Of a DNA stretch of 64,000 nt, positions 52,765 to 62,536 are shown piece by piece (the stretch's first letter is position 1; each line of letters begins with the position of its first letter). Source of the DNA: Polyangiaceae bacterium (GTDB lineage: Bacteria; Myxococcota_A; Polyangia; Polyangiales; Polyangiaceae); NCBI GenBank assembly GCA_029941785.1, contig JAPYTK010000002.1, positions 1 through 64,000 on the forward strand, read 5' to 3'. A program made the translations under genes and the position numbers. Under the pieces are notes generated by a model, which was given only the letters and a program-made list of their open reading frames with translations, was not told the origin of the DNA and did no database searches.

Positions 52765-53889
52765 ATGAAGCTCGTCGTCCCCAAAAAGAACTTGTTGAGA
52801 CTCTTGCAGCGATGCCAAGGAGTAGCCGACAAAAAAAGCACGATGCCGGTGCTCGCCAACGTTCTCATTTCGGCCCGTGACAACCTCGTTGAAGTTGCAG
52901 CAACCGATTTGTACATCTCGGTTCGTGGATCGACTGAGGCGGAGATAGAACGAGAAGGCGCGGTGGCCATTCCGGCTCGCGATGTTTTCAATCGTGTAAA
53001 GTACATGCCCGAAGGACCGATCGAGATCGACGTCGCGGATGGTGCGACGACGATCATCAAATCGGGAAGCAGTGCGCGTCGTTACACCTTGCACGGATTA
53101 CCTGGGGCCGATTTTCCAAAGTTGCCCATTCCGAATGAGGAAGGTGTCAAGATCGATCTTCCGATCAACACCTTGCAACAACTCATCGCGCGGACTCATT
53201 TTTCGATTTCGCATGACGAAACACGCGCCCACTTGAACAGCGCTTTGTTCGAGTGCGGAGACGGAGTGGTTCGGATGGTGACCACCGATGGTCATCGCTT
53301 GAGCAAGATGGAAATACCGGTCGAAAAACTGAGCGGCTCGACGACCATGCTCGTGCCTCTCAAGGCCGTCATGGAGCTTCGAAAACTGACCGATGAAGTG
53401 ACGGAGAACCGAGAAACGACGGTCATTCGTGTATCGCAAGCTGGTCCGAACGCTTTCTTTGATCTGTGCGGCGTCCAGTTTTCAGTGAAGCTGATCGATG
53501 CTCAATTCCCTCCTTATGAGGCGGTCATTCCCGCAACCACCGATCGAGCCGTACGCACCTCTCGTAGCGCCTTGGCGGATGCCCTCAAGGCGGTTTCCCT
53601 GGCAGCTAACGAGCGAACAGGAGGCGTGAAGCTCAGCGTGGCCGACAACTCGCTTCGAATAAGCAGCGAGAGCCCAGAGAGCGGCAATGGTTACGATCAA
53701 GTGCCGGTCGACTACGAGGGCCCGGAGATCTCCGTCGGCTTCAACGCACACTATCTGCTCGACGTTCTTCAATCGATCGATGATGAGGATGTGACGCTCG
53801 GATTATCTGGCGAGCTCGATCCCGCGGTGGTTCGCCCGGCCAGCGAGCATGACGACTACATTGCCGTCGTCATGCCGATGAGGATCTGA
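52765..53889 (+). CDS. dnaN: DNA polymerase III beta subunit (sliding clamp)
   Basis: A 374-residue beta clamp that encircles DNA and tethers polymerase III. It has the usual start MKLVVPKKNLLRLLQRCQGV and ends VRPASEHDDYIAVVMPMRI, the C-terminal P-M-R-like end of beta clamps. ATG 52765 was chosen over the track's 52702. recF starts 9 bases after the stop. Confidence 0.97.
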   Translation: MKLVVPKKNLLRLLQRCQGVADKKSTMPVLANVLISARDNLVEVAATDLYISVRGSTEAEIEREGAVAIPARDVFNRVKYMPEGPIEIDVADGATTIIKSGSSARRYTLHGLPGADFPKLPIPNEEGVKIDLPINTLQQLIARTHFSISHDETRAHLNSALFECGDGVVRMVTTDGHRLSKMEIPVEKLSGSTTMLVPLKAVMELRKLTDEVTENRETTVIRVSQAGPNAFFDLCGVQFSVKLIDAQFPPYEAVIPATTDRAVRTSRSALADALKAVSLAANERTGGVKLSVADNSLRISSESPESGNGYDQVPVDYEGPEISVGFNAHYLLDVLQSIDDEDVTLGLSGELDPAVVRPASEHDDYIAVVMPMRI

Positions 53890-53897
53890 GCGGCTCG

Positions 53898-55028
53898 GTG
53901 GCTGCGCAGCGCCGTCTGGTCTTGGCGAGTTGCGCCGTACAGTCGATCCGCAACTTGCAATCGGTGCAGCTCGAGGCGGCGCCGCGGCTGAACGTGATCA
54001 GCGGTGAGAACGGCCAGGGCAAGACGAGCTTGCTCGAGGCGATCTATCTACTCGCGACGTCGAAGAGTTTTCGCACGTCCCGACTTGCGGATGTGGTTCA
54101 TCACGAAGCCACCGTGGCCAGCGTGCGAGGAAAGTGGATAGAGACCTTCGCTTCCGGACCCATACTCACCCGCACGCAGACGTTCGGCATCGAAGGCCGT
54201 CGTCGTCATGTGACGATCGATGGTGAGCGGATCAAGCGTCTCACGGATTACGCGACTCGTTCACCCGTTGTGGTCTTCGAGCCGCGTCAGCTGAGCATCA
54301 CGACGGGACCGGCTGCGGAGCGGCGAACCATGCTCGACCGCCTCACCTTGTTTACCCATCCGAGCGTGGTGGAAGATCGCAGCCGGTACAACAAGGCCCT
54401 CAAGGAGCGTCAGCGCTTGCTCAGCGAGTGTTCGTCCATCCGTGCGGTGGAGAGTGAACTCGAGGCTTACGAGCGCCTGTTGGCCCGCCACGGGGCCGCC
54501 ATCACCCAGGCTCGAAGTGAAGCGACGACGAAGCTTCGGGTCGCTTTTCAATCCGCATTTGAGGAGATCGCGGCCCCCGGACTGCTGCTCGAGGCGAGTT
54601 ATCAAGCTGGTGGCTGCGACGAAGAAGATGCCGCTGCCCAGCAGTTGTTCGAGGATCGACCCAAGGATCTTCGGCGCAAACGCACGAGCTTTGGTCCCCA
54701 TCAAGATGACCTGTATCTACAGATCGACGGGCACCCGGCTCGCATCGTGGCTTCACAAGGGCAACATCGTGCCCTGACCCTCGCTCTGAAGGCTGCCGAA
54801 TTGAGGTGCATCGCCGAAGCCCGTGACGTGTCACCCATCCTGTTGCTCGACGATGTATCGAGCGAACTCGACCCGGAACGCACACGTGCATTGTTTGCTT
54901 ACCTCGCCAAAACAGACAGTCAGATCTTCCTCACGACCACCCGCCAAAACTTGATTGTCAGCGAGGAATTGGCGCGCGGTGAGCGCCGTGATTTCCATGT
55001 TGTCGAGGGGGCCATTCAAAGTGCGTGA
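53898..55028 (+). CDS. recF: DNA replication and repair protein RecF
   Basis: A 376-residue SMC-like ATPase that loads RecA at ssDNA gaps. It has Walker A GENGQGKTS, a coiled central region (ALKERQRLLSECSSIRAVES) and C-terminal ILLLDDVSSELDPERT (Walker B and D-loop). Start is GTG 53898. Gene order dnaN-recF-gyrB is the classic origin-proximal arrangement. Confidence 0.96.
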   Translation: MAAQRRLVLASCAVQSIRNLQSVQLEAAPRLNVISGENGQGKTSLLEAIYLLATSKSFRTSRLADVVHHEATVASVRGKWIETFASGPILTRTQTFGIEGRRRHVTIDGERIKRLTDYATRSPVVVFEPRQLSITTGPAAERRTMLDRLTLFTHPSVVEDRSRYNKALKERQRLLSECSSIRAVESELEAYERLLARHGAAITQARSEATTKLRVAFQSAFEEIAAPGLLLEASYQAGGCDEEDAAAQQLFEDRPKDLRRKRTSFGPHQDDLYLQIDGHPARIVASQGQHRALTLALKAAELRCIAEARDVSPILLLDDVSSELDPERTRALFAYLAKTDSQIFLTTTRQNLIVSEELARGERRDFHVVEGAIQSA

Positions 55029-55192
55029 AGACGTGCTGTGAGCAGGGCTTTGTGCTAGGATTCGAGGTGATTCTGAAGCCCCCGAAGGGCCTCTTTAAAG
55101 CACGAATAATACAAGAGAAATTTGTCTTACCTTCCTGACGATCTTCGAGGTCGACAGGGACGCGTCAGCAGGCGCTACGGACAACCTCCACC

Positions 55193-57688
55193 ATGACTGA
55201 AATAAGCCCCGATCCGGCCACCGACGGCCCCAGTTCGTCGCCACCGCCGGACAGCTCTCCCAGCTACGATGCGAAGAGCATCACCGCTCTCGAGGGTCTG
55301 GAAGCCGTGCGAAAACGTCCCGGTATGTACATCGGAGATGTGCATGACGGTTCGGGGCTTCACCACCTCGTGTGGGAGGCCGTCGACAACGCCGTCGACG
55401 AACACCTCGCGGGACACTGCGACCTCATTGTCGTTCAGCTGCACTACGACGGATCCGTCAGTGTCTCGGACAATGGACGGGGGATCCCTGTCGACAAGCA
55501 TGAGAAGGGCGTGAGCGCAGCGGAGGTCGTGATGACGATGCTGCACGCCGGAGGCAAATTCGACAACGCGAGCTACAAGGTCTCCGCGGGCTTGCACGGC
55601 GTGGGCGTGAGTGCCGTCAATGCCGTATCGGAGTCTCTGAAACTCGAGATCAAACGCAAGGGCAAGGTCTGGGTTCAGGAGTACGTGTCGGGCGTGCCGA
55701 AGGCGCCGCTTGAGGCGGTCGGGGAAACGGACCAGACCGGCACTCGGATCACATTCAAGCCGGATACAAAGATCTTCACGTTCACGGAATTCAGCTTCGA
55801 TATTCTCGGTGCGCGCTTGCGAGAGATTGCCTTCCTGAACCCGGGGCTGAGCATCGAATTGAAGGATGAACGTCCTGGCGGCAACAACGAAAACTACCAG
55901 TACAACGGTGGTATTCGTGAATTTGTTCGGTTGCTCACGCAGTCGAAGGAGCCCATCCACGAGGAGGTCATCGCTTTCAAGGCGATTGGTCAAACCACGA
56001 TTGACGGTCGTCAATCCCCCGTTGTGATCGAGGTTGCTCTGCAGTGGGGAGGCACTTACTCCGAGGCGATCTTTTGCTACACGAACAACGTCAAGAACAA
56101 GGACGGCGGCACTCACCTCACGGGTTTGCGAGCCGCCCTGACCAAGACGGTCAATTCCTACGGATCGAAAGAGGGCTTGTTCAGGGACTTCAAGGGCACA
56201 CTCAGTGGCGAGGATGTTCGTGAAGGATTGACCTGTGTGCTCAGCATCAAGCATCCCGATCCTTCTTTCGATTCGCAGACGAAGAGCAAGCTCGTCTCAA
56301 GCGAGGTCAAGGGGATCGTCGAAGGTGCGGTGAACGATAAGCTCGGCCAAGTCTTCGAAGAACAACCGGAGACGGCCCGATGCATCATCGGCAAAGCGGT
56401 CATCGCGGCAAAGGCCCGAGAGGCTGCGCGCAAAGCACGAGAGGTGATCCGCAAGAGCACCCTGGACGTGACCTCCCTCTCCGGCAAACTCGCGAGCTGC
56501 CAGACTCGTAACCCCGAAGAAGCCGAGATTTACATCGTCGAGGGCGAGAGTGCAGGAGGTAGCGCCAAGATGGGCCGCAACCGGCGCAACCAAGCCGTGC
56601 TGCCGCTGAAGGGAAAGATCCTCAACGTCGAACGAGCCCGCCTCGAACGCATGCTCGGCTCTGCCGAGGTTGGCACACTCATCACCGCCCTCGGTTGCGG
56701 TGTATCTGGCGCGGGCGGTATCGATTTGGAGCGGCTTCGCTACCACACCATCATCCTCATGACGGACGCGGACGTCGACGGGTCTCACATTCGCACGCTG
56801 CTCTTGACGTTTTTCTATCGCCAAATGCGCGAGGTGATCGATGCGGGGCATCTGTATATCGCTCAGCCGCCGCTCTTCAGGGCACGCAAGGGCAAGAAGG
56901 ACCTGTACCTCAAGGACCAAGCGAGTCTCGATGAAGTGCTCACCAAGAACGCCGTCGACAAACTCGAATTGCGAGCTTCCAGTTCCTCGGTGCCCATCGC
57001 CGGGCAGCCCTTGTTTCGGCTTGCGGCGAGCCTCAAGCGTTTTCGTCAGGCCTTGGCCAATTTGGACAAGCGTTGTGATTCGCGGGTAACCGCTGGCGTG
57101 TTGCGCACCAGCGGGATCGACCGCGAGGATCTTCACGTGCGAGACAAGGTTGACCAAGCAGCCGATAAGCTCGGGAGCTATCTCTTGAAGCGCTACGCGG
57201 ACATGTTCCCGCTCAACATCTCGGTGAGCTGGGACAACGAACACGGCGCAGGACGAATTTTGGTCGAACCGATGTCCCGCTTTCGTGGCCGGTCGAGCGT
57301 CGTGGATTGGACGCTTGTCGAGTCGAGCGAATACCAAGAGGCGTTGGCGGCACAGCGCGATCTGGAGAGTCTAGGCGAGGCGCCTTACATCGCGACGGTC
57401 GGTGGAGTGGAGACGGAGCTTGCCAACGCCGAAGCGTTGACCGACTTCATCGAAGCGCGTGGCCGCAAAGGGATCAGCATTAGTCGTTACAAGGGTTTGG
57501 GCGAGATGAATTCCTCCGAGTTGTGGGATACGACCATGAATCCCGATAGTCGCGTGCTGCGCCAGGTCAAGATCGACGATGCACTGAGCAGCGACGAGCT
57601 TTTCAGCATCCTGATGGGCGACCAAGTCGAGCCGCGACGCAAATTCATTCAGCAGCACGCGCTACAGGTTCAAAACCTCGACATCTAG
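55193..57688 (+). CDS. gyrB: DNA gyrase subunit B
   Basis: An 831-residue GHKL ATPase/TOPRIM subunit that drives negative supercoiling with GyrA. The ATPase domain has RKRPGMYIGD and GLHGVGVSAVNAVSE; the TOPRIM domain has EIYIVEGESAGGSAKMGR and DADVDGSHI. A roughly 150-residue insertion precedes the final GLGEMNSSELWDTTMNP segment, as in Gram-negative GyrB. The large antisense ORFs here (55175-56254 and 56297-57337) are shadows. Confidence 0.96.
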   Translation: MTEISPDPATDGPSSSPPPDSSPSYDAKSITALEGLEAVRKRPGMYIGDVHDGSGLHHLVWEAVDNAVDEHLAGHCDLIVVQLHYDGSVSVSDNGRGIPVDKHEKGVSAAEVVMTMLHAGGKFDNASYKVSAGLHGVGVSAVNAVSESLKLEIKRKGKVWVQEYVSGVPKAPLEAVGETDQTGTRITFKPDTKIFTFTEFSFDILGARLREIAFLNPGLSIELKDERPGGNNENYQYNGGIREFVRLLTQSKEPIHEEVIAFKAIGQTTIDGRQSPVVIEVALQWGGTYSEAIFCYTNNVKNKDGGTHLTGLRAALTKTVNSYGSKEGLFRDFKGTLSGEDVREGLTCVLSIKHPDPSFDSQTKSKLVSSEVKGIVEGAVNDKLGQVFEEQPETARCIIGKAVIAAKAREAARKAREVIRKSTLDVTSLSGKLASCQTRNPEEAEIYIVEGESAGGSAKMGRNRRNQAVLPLKGKILNVERARLERMLGSAEVGTLITALGCGVSGAGGIDLERLRYHTIILMTDADVDGSHIRTLLLTFFYRQMREVIDAGHLYIAQPPLFRARKGKKDLYLKDQASLDEVLTKNAVDKLELRASSSSVPIAGQPLFRLAASLKRFRQALANLDKRCDSRVTAGVLRTSGIDREDLHVRDKVDQAADKLGSYLLKRYADMFPLNISVSWDNEHGAGRILVEPMSRFRGRSSVVDWTLVESSEYQEALAAQRDLESLGEAPYIATVGGVETELANAEALTDFIEARGRKGISISRYKGLGEMNSSELWDTTMNPDSRVLRQVKIDDALSSDELFSILMGDQVEPRRKFIQQHALQVQNLDI

Positions 57689-57725
57689 TTCCTATTTGAA
57701 GGCGGATCGGGCTACCGTTTGGTCC

Positions 57726-58862
57726 ATGTTGCGAACAATGCATGGCTCTCGCTGGTTTGGCATCGGGTGTTTGGTAGCGGTGTCACTGAGTTGCTCTTTC
57801 GCGTGGGCGGAAGATCCCGCTGAAGCGGAGCCAAGCGCCAAGGCAGACGTCGAGCGTGCCGAGGAGGCGTATGAAGAGGTTGAACCCGAAGAAGATGGCG
57901 CCGATGCGCAGAAGCGCGAAGTTGCCCTGAAGCACTTCAGGGCCGGTCTCGCCTTTATGGACGATCCCGAGGGCGAGCAGTTCGAGCAGGCCTATCGACA
58001 GTTCAAGAAGGCCTACGACCTGAGCGGATCGGTCAATGCGCTGCAGAATCTTGCCGTATGCGCCTACAAGCTCGAACGCTACGGCGAGGCCATGTCCTAT
58101 TACGAAGCCTTTTTGCCGAAGCAGCCCGAACTCAGCGAGGAAGACCGAACGCGCTTCGAAAAGGACCTGCTCACGATGAAGCAGAGTGTGGCGTATGTCG
58201 TGCTGGATAGCGCGCGAAAGCCAGCCAGCGTGAGGAACACCCGATCCGCCACGAAAGGTACCGTCACGAACATCTACAGCCTGCGGGACAAGCCCTTGAA
58301 GTTGGGCGTCCATCCGGGCCATCACAACTTCTCGCTGACGGACGAGGACGGTAATGAAGACCTCTGGAAGGTCGCGCTCGAGGACGGGCAGACTCTTTCT
58401 CACCGCTTCGAATTCAAGACGCCTCCTCCTGCGGAGAGCCAATCAAATGTCGGCGTGTGGGTAACCGGTGGGGTCGGGGCGGTGGCTGCGGTGGCGGGCG
58501 TCGCTTTGGTGATTGTCGGGGTGGGCAAGACGGCCGACGGCGAGGAGCGAAAGGCGGAGGCCGATCGCCTCAAAGCACAGGGTACGGGCCAACCGTCCGG
58601 AGCCAAGATGCAGGAGATTGCGGGGATCATGCGCGAGGCGGACGACCTCTCGGACACCGGCAGCAGTCTGACCACGGCGGGCGCTGTGGCCTTGGGTGTG
58701 GGCGGTGCGGCGGTTGGCGCGGCTGTGGTGATGGCGCTATTATCTGGAGCCGATGACGAGGCGCAGGGCGGACGTCGCGGTCCTTCCTTCGGTCGAACTT
58801 GGGGTATGGGCATGCGGCTGGACACGGCTCAGCCCGGATTCACCGCTTGGGCGGCTTTCTGA
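57726..58862 (+). CDS. Secreted TPR protein with C-terminal TM region
   Basis: A 378-residue protein with signal peptide (WFGIGCLVAVSLSCSFAWA), an acidic segment, and TPR-type repeats (FKKAYDLSGSVNALQNLAVC, YGEAMSYYEAFL). A beta-type segment follows, then two Gly/Ala/Val-rich membrane-like helices near the end. Such proteins are frequent in myxobacteria and often named only by TPR. ATG 57726 fits the signal peptide better than the track's 57696. Function unknown. Confidence 0.75.
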   Translation: MLRTMHGSRWFGIGCLVAVSLSCSFAWAEDPAEAEPSAKADVERAEEAYEEVEPEEDGADAQKREVALKHFRAGLAFMDDPEGEQFEQAYRQFKKAYDLSGSVNALQNLAVCAYKLERYGEAMSYYEAFLPKQPELSEEDRTRFEKDLLTMKQSVAYVVLDSARKPASVRNTRSATKGTVTNIYSLRDKPLKLGVHPGHHNFSLTDEDGNEDLWKVALEDGQTLSHRFEFKTPPPAESQSNVGVWVTGGVGAVAAVAGVALVIVGVGKTADGEERKAEADRLKAQGTGQPSGAKMQEIAGIMREADDLSDTGSSLTTAGAVALGVGGAAVGAAVVMALLSGADDEAQGGRRGPSFGRTWGMGMRLDTAQPGFTAWAAF

Positions 58863-58879
58863 CTTCGCGTGCGACAGCT

Positions 58880-59800
58880 CTAGCTGCGGGACCCGGCCGC
58901 ATCGCTCTTCGGTTCGTCCCTGTTCGTGCTCATCGCGTCGAGCAGGCTCTTTCCGGTGGTGGTCAAGATGATGACTGCGCCACCAAGCACCGCGAAGAGT
59001 CCCGGCCGCTCGCCGTGCACAAGCCAAGCCCATAGCGGGTTGAGGGTAGGCTCGATGAGAATGATCAGGGCCGCTGTGAGAGCGGAGACATGCCGGAAGC
59101 CGTACGTGAGAAACACATAGGCCAACCCGATCTGAATCGCGCCGAGATAAGCGATGACCAACCAATCGGCGCTTGTGGTGTTGGTCGTCGCGACCGGCAA
59201 GGCCCAGAACAGCGCCAGCGCGAAGGCCATCGCGTTGCCCACGATCACCGCTCCCAGACCGCTGCCATGACCGCGGTCGTCCGTTTCGGTCTTTCCCGCT
59301 TCGAGCCAACGCAAACCGAGCAAGGTCAGCGCCCAGCTCAGTCCCGCGCAGGCACCGAGGACGTTTCCGAGGAAGGGGTTCGTCGCGTGCGGTCCCGCTG
59401 GCTGCACGTCCACAAAAAAGAGCAGCATGCCCGCCGCGATCAGGAGCATGACCACGACATCACGGCGTCGGGTCTTCTCCCGGAGCAGCCATGGCGCGAG
59501 CAGGGCGATGTAGAGCGGCGCCGTGGACTGCAGAAAAATCGCATTGGCAGCCGTGGTGAGCTTGTTGCCGAGGACGAACAGGATCATGGTCGCCGCGTAA
59601 CTGAAGCCCACCCCGATCGTGCGTAGGCTAATGCTTCGGCGCGCGGCGGGAAAGGCGACGGCGAGCACCACGGCGGCCACACCCGATCGAAAGCTCGCAA
59701 TTTGCCATCCGCTCAGGGCGCTGGCCTTGATGGCTGCCCCACCGGTCGAAAAGAGGACGGCTGCCGCCACGATGGCGAGTCGATGGGACAGTGTGCTCAC
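58880..59800 (-). CDS. EamA/DMT-family transporter
   Basis: A 306-residue membrane protein with about ten helices in two EamA repeats (ILFVLGNKLTTAANAIFLQS in the first, VSALTAALIILIEPTLNPLW in the second). EamA proteins export amino acids, metabolites or sugars. The start ATG overlaps the stop of the upstream lipoprotein gene, so the two are coupled. Substrate unknown. Confidence 0.87.
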   Translation of the reverse strand: MSTLSHRLAIVAAAVLFSTGGAAIKASALSGWQIASFRSGVAAVVLAVAFPAARRSISLRTIGVGFSYAATMILFVLGNKLTTAANAIFLQSTAPLYIALLAPWLLREKTRRRDVVVMLLIAAGMLLFFVDVQPAGPHATNPFLGNVLGACAGLSWALTLLGLRWLEAGKTETDDRGHGSGLGAVIVGNAMAFALALFWALPVATTNTTSADWLVIAYLGAIQIGLAYVFLTYGFRHVSALTAALIILIEPTLNPLWAWLVHGERPGLFAVLGGAVIILTTTGKSLLDAMSTNRDEPKSDAAGSRS

Positions 59801-61101
59801 TGGGCCGCGGTCGGGCGCCAGGCGTTGTGACGAGCGCCGGCAACCCCGTACAGGATCGAGGGGGCGACCTTACGCATGCCTTTGCCGATCTCTTGCCACG
59901 AAGGCGCAGAGGCGGGGCGTCCACTTGTCACTGCCGTCAGACCACTCATCAAACCGTCTAGCACCACGCTCATCACCTCGGGAGAGTCGCCAGGATACGA
60001 CGAGCGTCCGGTGGCGATGATGTCGGAGTTCACGAAGCCGGTAGGATCCTCGGGCGTTGCTTTGCCTTCGGCGACCTGGCCTGTGTAATAGGCGTACGAC
60101 TGACAGGAGTGCATGCCGATGATTTGATACTCGTCAGAGTAGGCGTCCAGATTGGACAAGAAGGGTTGGTGTCCGTAATTGGAGTGCCCGTTGTAGTACA
60201 CGAACTGGTAGTGACCCAGCGCTTCGTGGAAGGTGTCGGCGAAGTAGCCTACGGTCGGATCGAACAAGTCTACGACGATCGTCGCTCCGCCTTCGACCCA
60301 GACGTATCGAAGGAAATGATCCTCGACGCTGGCGTCCACGCCGGTGAGCCGGTCGAGTTCGCGCCGATGCGCGTCGAAGCGACTCTTCGGGTCGTTGTCG
60401 CCACGGTTGGGAAGGATGGCCGCGAAGAATCCACGAGTCCCGTTGTCGAGCTCGCCTAGCAAGCGATCATACTCGGGGTACACCTCGGGGTTTGGATAGA
60501 CCTTGACGACCTCGATGCTCCCCGTCGTCATGGGAATGGTGCAGCCGTCTGCCTCGGGGTTGAAGTAGTAGTAGTACTTGTACTCAGTGAGTGTGTAGTT
60601 GCCATAGTCGGACGCGCAGGTCGCGCCGGCCTTCTCGTAGACATCGATGGGATCGGCGGGAATGATCGCCTCAAATTGTGTCTCGGGCAGGTCGCCCGGC
60701 GCTGCCACGTCGCGCCTTGGGATCGCCTTGCGAATCATGTCCACGGAGGCTTCGTAGCGAATACGTACCGTGTCGCCTTCGACCATGACCTCGGCGCTCA
60801 GGATCGAGTCTGGCATCAAGTTGACCTGAAAGTCAGCCTTCTTCATCCGGTTTTTCGCGTAAGAGATGTGACTCGTGATGACCTCGGCTTGCTTCTCTTC
60901 GTTGGTCGCGAGATCCGCGTAGTCGCCCGTCGCGACGTGCTCCAAGGTGGCCCTGAAGACCGCGTTGATCTCGAAGGAATTGTCGCCGACCCACTCGGTG
61001 TCATCGAGTTGTTGGGAACCGGTGTCGACAGCGCAACCGTTGACGCTCGCCAAGATGAGGCTGGCCGCGGCAAGAAAAACGAAGTTGTGTTTGGTGGCCA
61101 T
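59797..61101 (-). CDS. Predicted lipoprotein with possible caspase-like (clan CD) His/Cys pair
   Basis: A 434-residue predicted lipoprotein (MATKHNFVFLAAASLILAS, lipobox VNGC). No known family is recognised. A hydrophobic strand ends in FVYYNGHSNYG (His306) and a second in YQIIGMHSCQSYAYY (Cys333). This order, hydrophobic strand-His-Gly-like then hydrophobic strand-xCx, is typical of clan CD cysteine peptidases such as caspases and gingipains. Here it is NGHS rather than HG, so the assignment is tentative. ATG 61101 heads a two-gene operon with the EamA exporter. Confidence 0.55.
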   Translation of the reverse strand: MATKHNFVFLAAASLILASVNGCAVDTGSQQLDDTEWVGDNSFEINAVFRATLEHVATGDYADLATNEEKQAEVITSHISYAKNRMKKADFQVNLMPDSILSAEVMVEGDTVRIRYEASVDMIRKAIPRRDVAAPGDLPETQFEAIIPADPIDVYEKAGATCASDYGNYTLTEYKYYYYFNPEADGCTIPMTTGSIEVVKVYPNPEVYPEYDRLLGELDNGTRGFFAAILPNRGDNDPKSRFDAHRRELDRLTGVDASVEDHFLRYVWVEGGATIVVDLFDPTVGYFADTFHEALGHYQFVYYNGHSNYGHQPFLSNLDAYSDEYQIIGMHSCQSYAYYTGQVAEGKATPEDPTGFVNSDIIATGRSSYPGDSPEVMSVVLDGLMSGLTAVTSGRPASAPSWQEIGKGMRKVAPSILYGVAGARHNAWRPTAAQ

Positions 61102-61134
61102 GGGTCGACTTTCCTAGGTAGCGAAATATGCTCT

Positions 61135-61166
61135 TATATAGCACACTGTATGCCTATGTAGGACAA
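61135..61166 (-). promoter_or_regulatory. Candidate sigma70-type promoter upstream of the lipoprotein-EamA operon
   Basis: On the minus strand, TTGTCC (61161-61166) precedes an extended -10 TGCTATATA (61135-61143), both in an AT-rich block unlike the rest of the window. The 20-base spacer is longer than the optimal 17, so the extended -10 carries most of the case. Confidence 0.35.
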
Positions 61167-61330
61167 ATTAATAAAACAACGTAATTACAAGAACATACAT
61201 ACTATTTATGGCCTTCGGCCTCTCCTTGGCTCAGGGCAAAACGAGCGAATTGACCGCGCTCATGGGAGCATGAGGCGATGGCTGCTTGCAGTTTGCTCCG
61301 TGGCCGGAAACTGCTATCCGGCTTTTGCCT

Positions 61331-62458
61331 ATGCAACAGCGTCTTGCTACCCCCGAGCGGATTGTCGAGCCTGATGGTTCCGTTCATGTTGGCTGGTTTG
61401 AGCGCCCTTTTGCCATTGCGAATGTGCAGGATGCACCGGTCGATCATTTCATGAGCGGCTTTCGCGGGACCCCTCTGGGCTTTGCTGAGCGCGGGTTCAA
61501 GAAGCTGCGGCTCAAGCAGTGGCATTACACAAGCGTGGCATCGGACCGTTTTCTGTTTGCCTGTGCGGTCGTCGATGCGGGTTATGTAGGAACGGCCTTC
61601 GCCTACTTGGTGGACCGCAAGACCAAGAAGAAGTTCGAGTGGTCCACCTTGCGACCCTTCGCCAAGGGGATCGTGATCGCCGAAAATTCCCTCGATGGAC
61701 GAACATCGATCGAGCTCGATGGCTGGGGCCACATCTTGCTCGACAACGATGCCGCCACGGGAAGGCGACACATCGACGCCTCCTTTATTGGTCGTCTGGG
61801 ACGGGACGCGACGCCGGCTTTGCGGGCACATTTTGAGATTCTGGATGACAACGCCGAGCCGGATCCGATCGTCGTGGTCGAGCAGGTCGAGGCGAGCCGC
61901 TGGCTGTACACTCACAAATGTTATGGCCTCGCGGCGAAGGGGGAGGTTCGCTGTGGTTCGCTCGACGCGCGCATCGAAGCTGAAGAGGGGCACGCTGGAC
62001 TCGATTGGAACCGCGGTTATCGCAAGCTCGAGACCTATTGGAATTGGGCTGCAGCGGGCGGGCGTTGTACGACCGGAGAGCGTGTGGGATTCAATCTCAC
62101 CGCCCATCGTCCGTGGAAGGGATCGGGCGCCGAGACGGGCGGTGATGCCTTCGCGGTCGATGCTGGAGACTGTGCGCTGTGGCTCGATGGGCAGTGCATC
62201 AAAATTCCATCCGTACAGTTTACCTATGAACCGACGGATCGGACTGCGCCATGGACGATTCGTGACGCGGAGGGCCTCGTCGATCTCCGTTTCGAGGCGG
62301 ACGGCGAACGTGCCGACGACGTGAATCTCGGCTTGGTCGTGAGCAAGTTCTACCAGCCGTATGGCCATTTTACCGGCAGCCTCAAAGATCGGGAGGGCCG
62401 GTCCTTCGAGGTCGATGGCCTCTACGGCGTGACCGAGCAACACTACGCGCGCTGGTAG
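61331..62458 (+). CDS. DUF2804-family protein
   Basis: A 375-residue soluble protein. Segments such as GLDWNRGYRKLETYWNWA, GFNLTAHRP, and the C-terminal KFYQPYGHFTGSL and GLYGVTEQHYARW match the DUF2804 pattern. The family is of unknown function; a beta-barrel lipid-binding fold has been suggested by its composition only. Start ATG 61331 was preferred to the track start 61286. The antisense ORF at 61202-62479 is a shadow. Confidence 0.82.
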   Translation: MQQRLATPERIVEPDGSVHVGWFERPFAIANVQDAPVDHFMSGFRGTPLGFAERGFKKLRLKQWHYTSVASDRFLFACAVVDAGYVGTAFAYLVDRKTKKKFEWSTLRPFAKGIVIAENSLDGRTSIELDGWGHILLDNDAATGRRHIDASFIGRLGRDATPALRAHFEILDDNAEPDPIVVVEQVEASRWLYTHKCYGLAAKGEVRCGSLDARIEAEEGHAGLDWNRGYRKLETYWNWAAAGGRCTTGERVGFNLTAHRPWKGSGAETGGDAFAVDAGDCALWLDGQCIKIPSVQFTYEPTDRTAPWTIRDAEGLVDLRFEADGERADDVNLGLVVSKFYQPYGHFTGSLKDREGRSFEVDGLYGVTEQHYARW

Positions 62459-62536
62459 CGGGCTAAGCTTGCGGCCCACTCGAGGCCTTGCGAAGCTGAG
62501 CGTCGTGCTTACTTTGGCGGTACGGCGAGTTTATCC

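Noticed and set aside
55175-56254. 359-aa minus-strand ORF opposite gyrB
   Set aside because: Shadow of gyrB: no family resemblance, and the plus strand carries unambiguous GyrB motifs.
61202-62479. 425-aa minus-strand ORF opposite the DUF2804 gene
   Set aside because: Plus-strand protein fits DUF2804; the antisense product has no recognisable motif.
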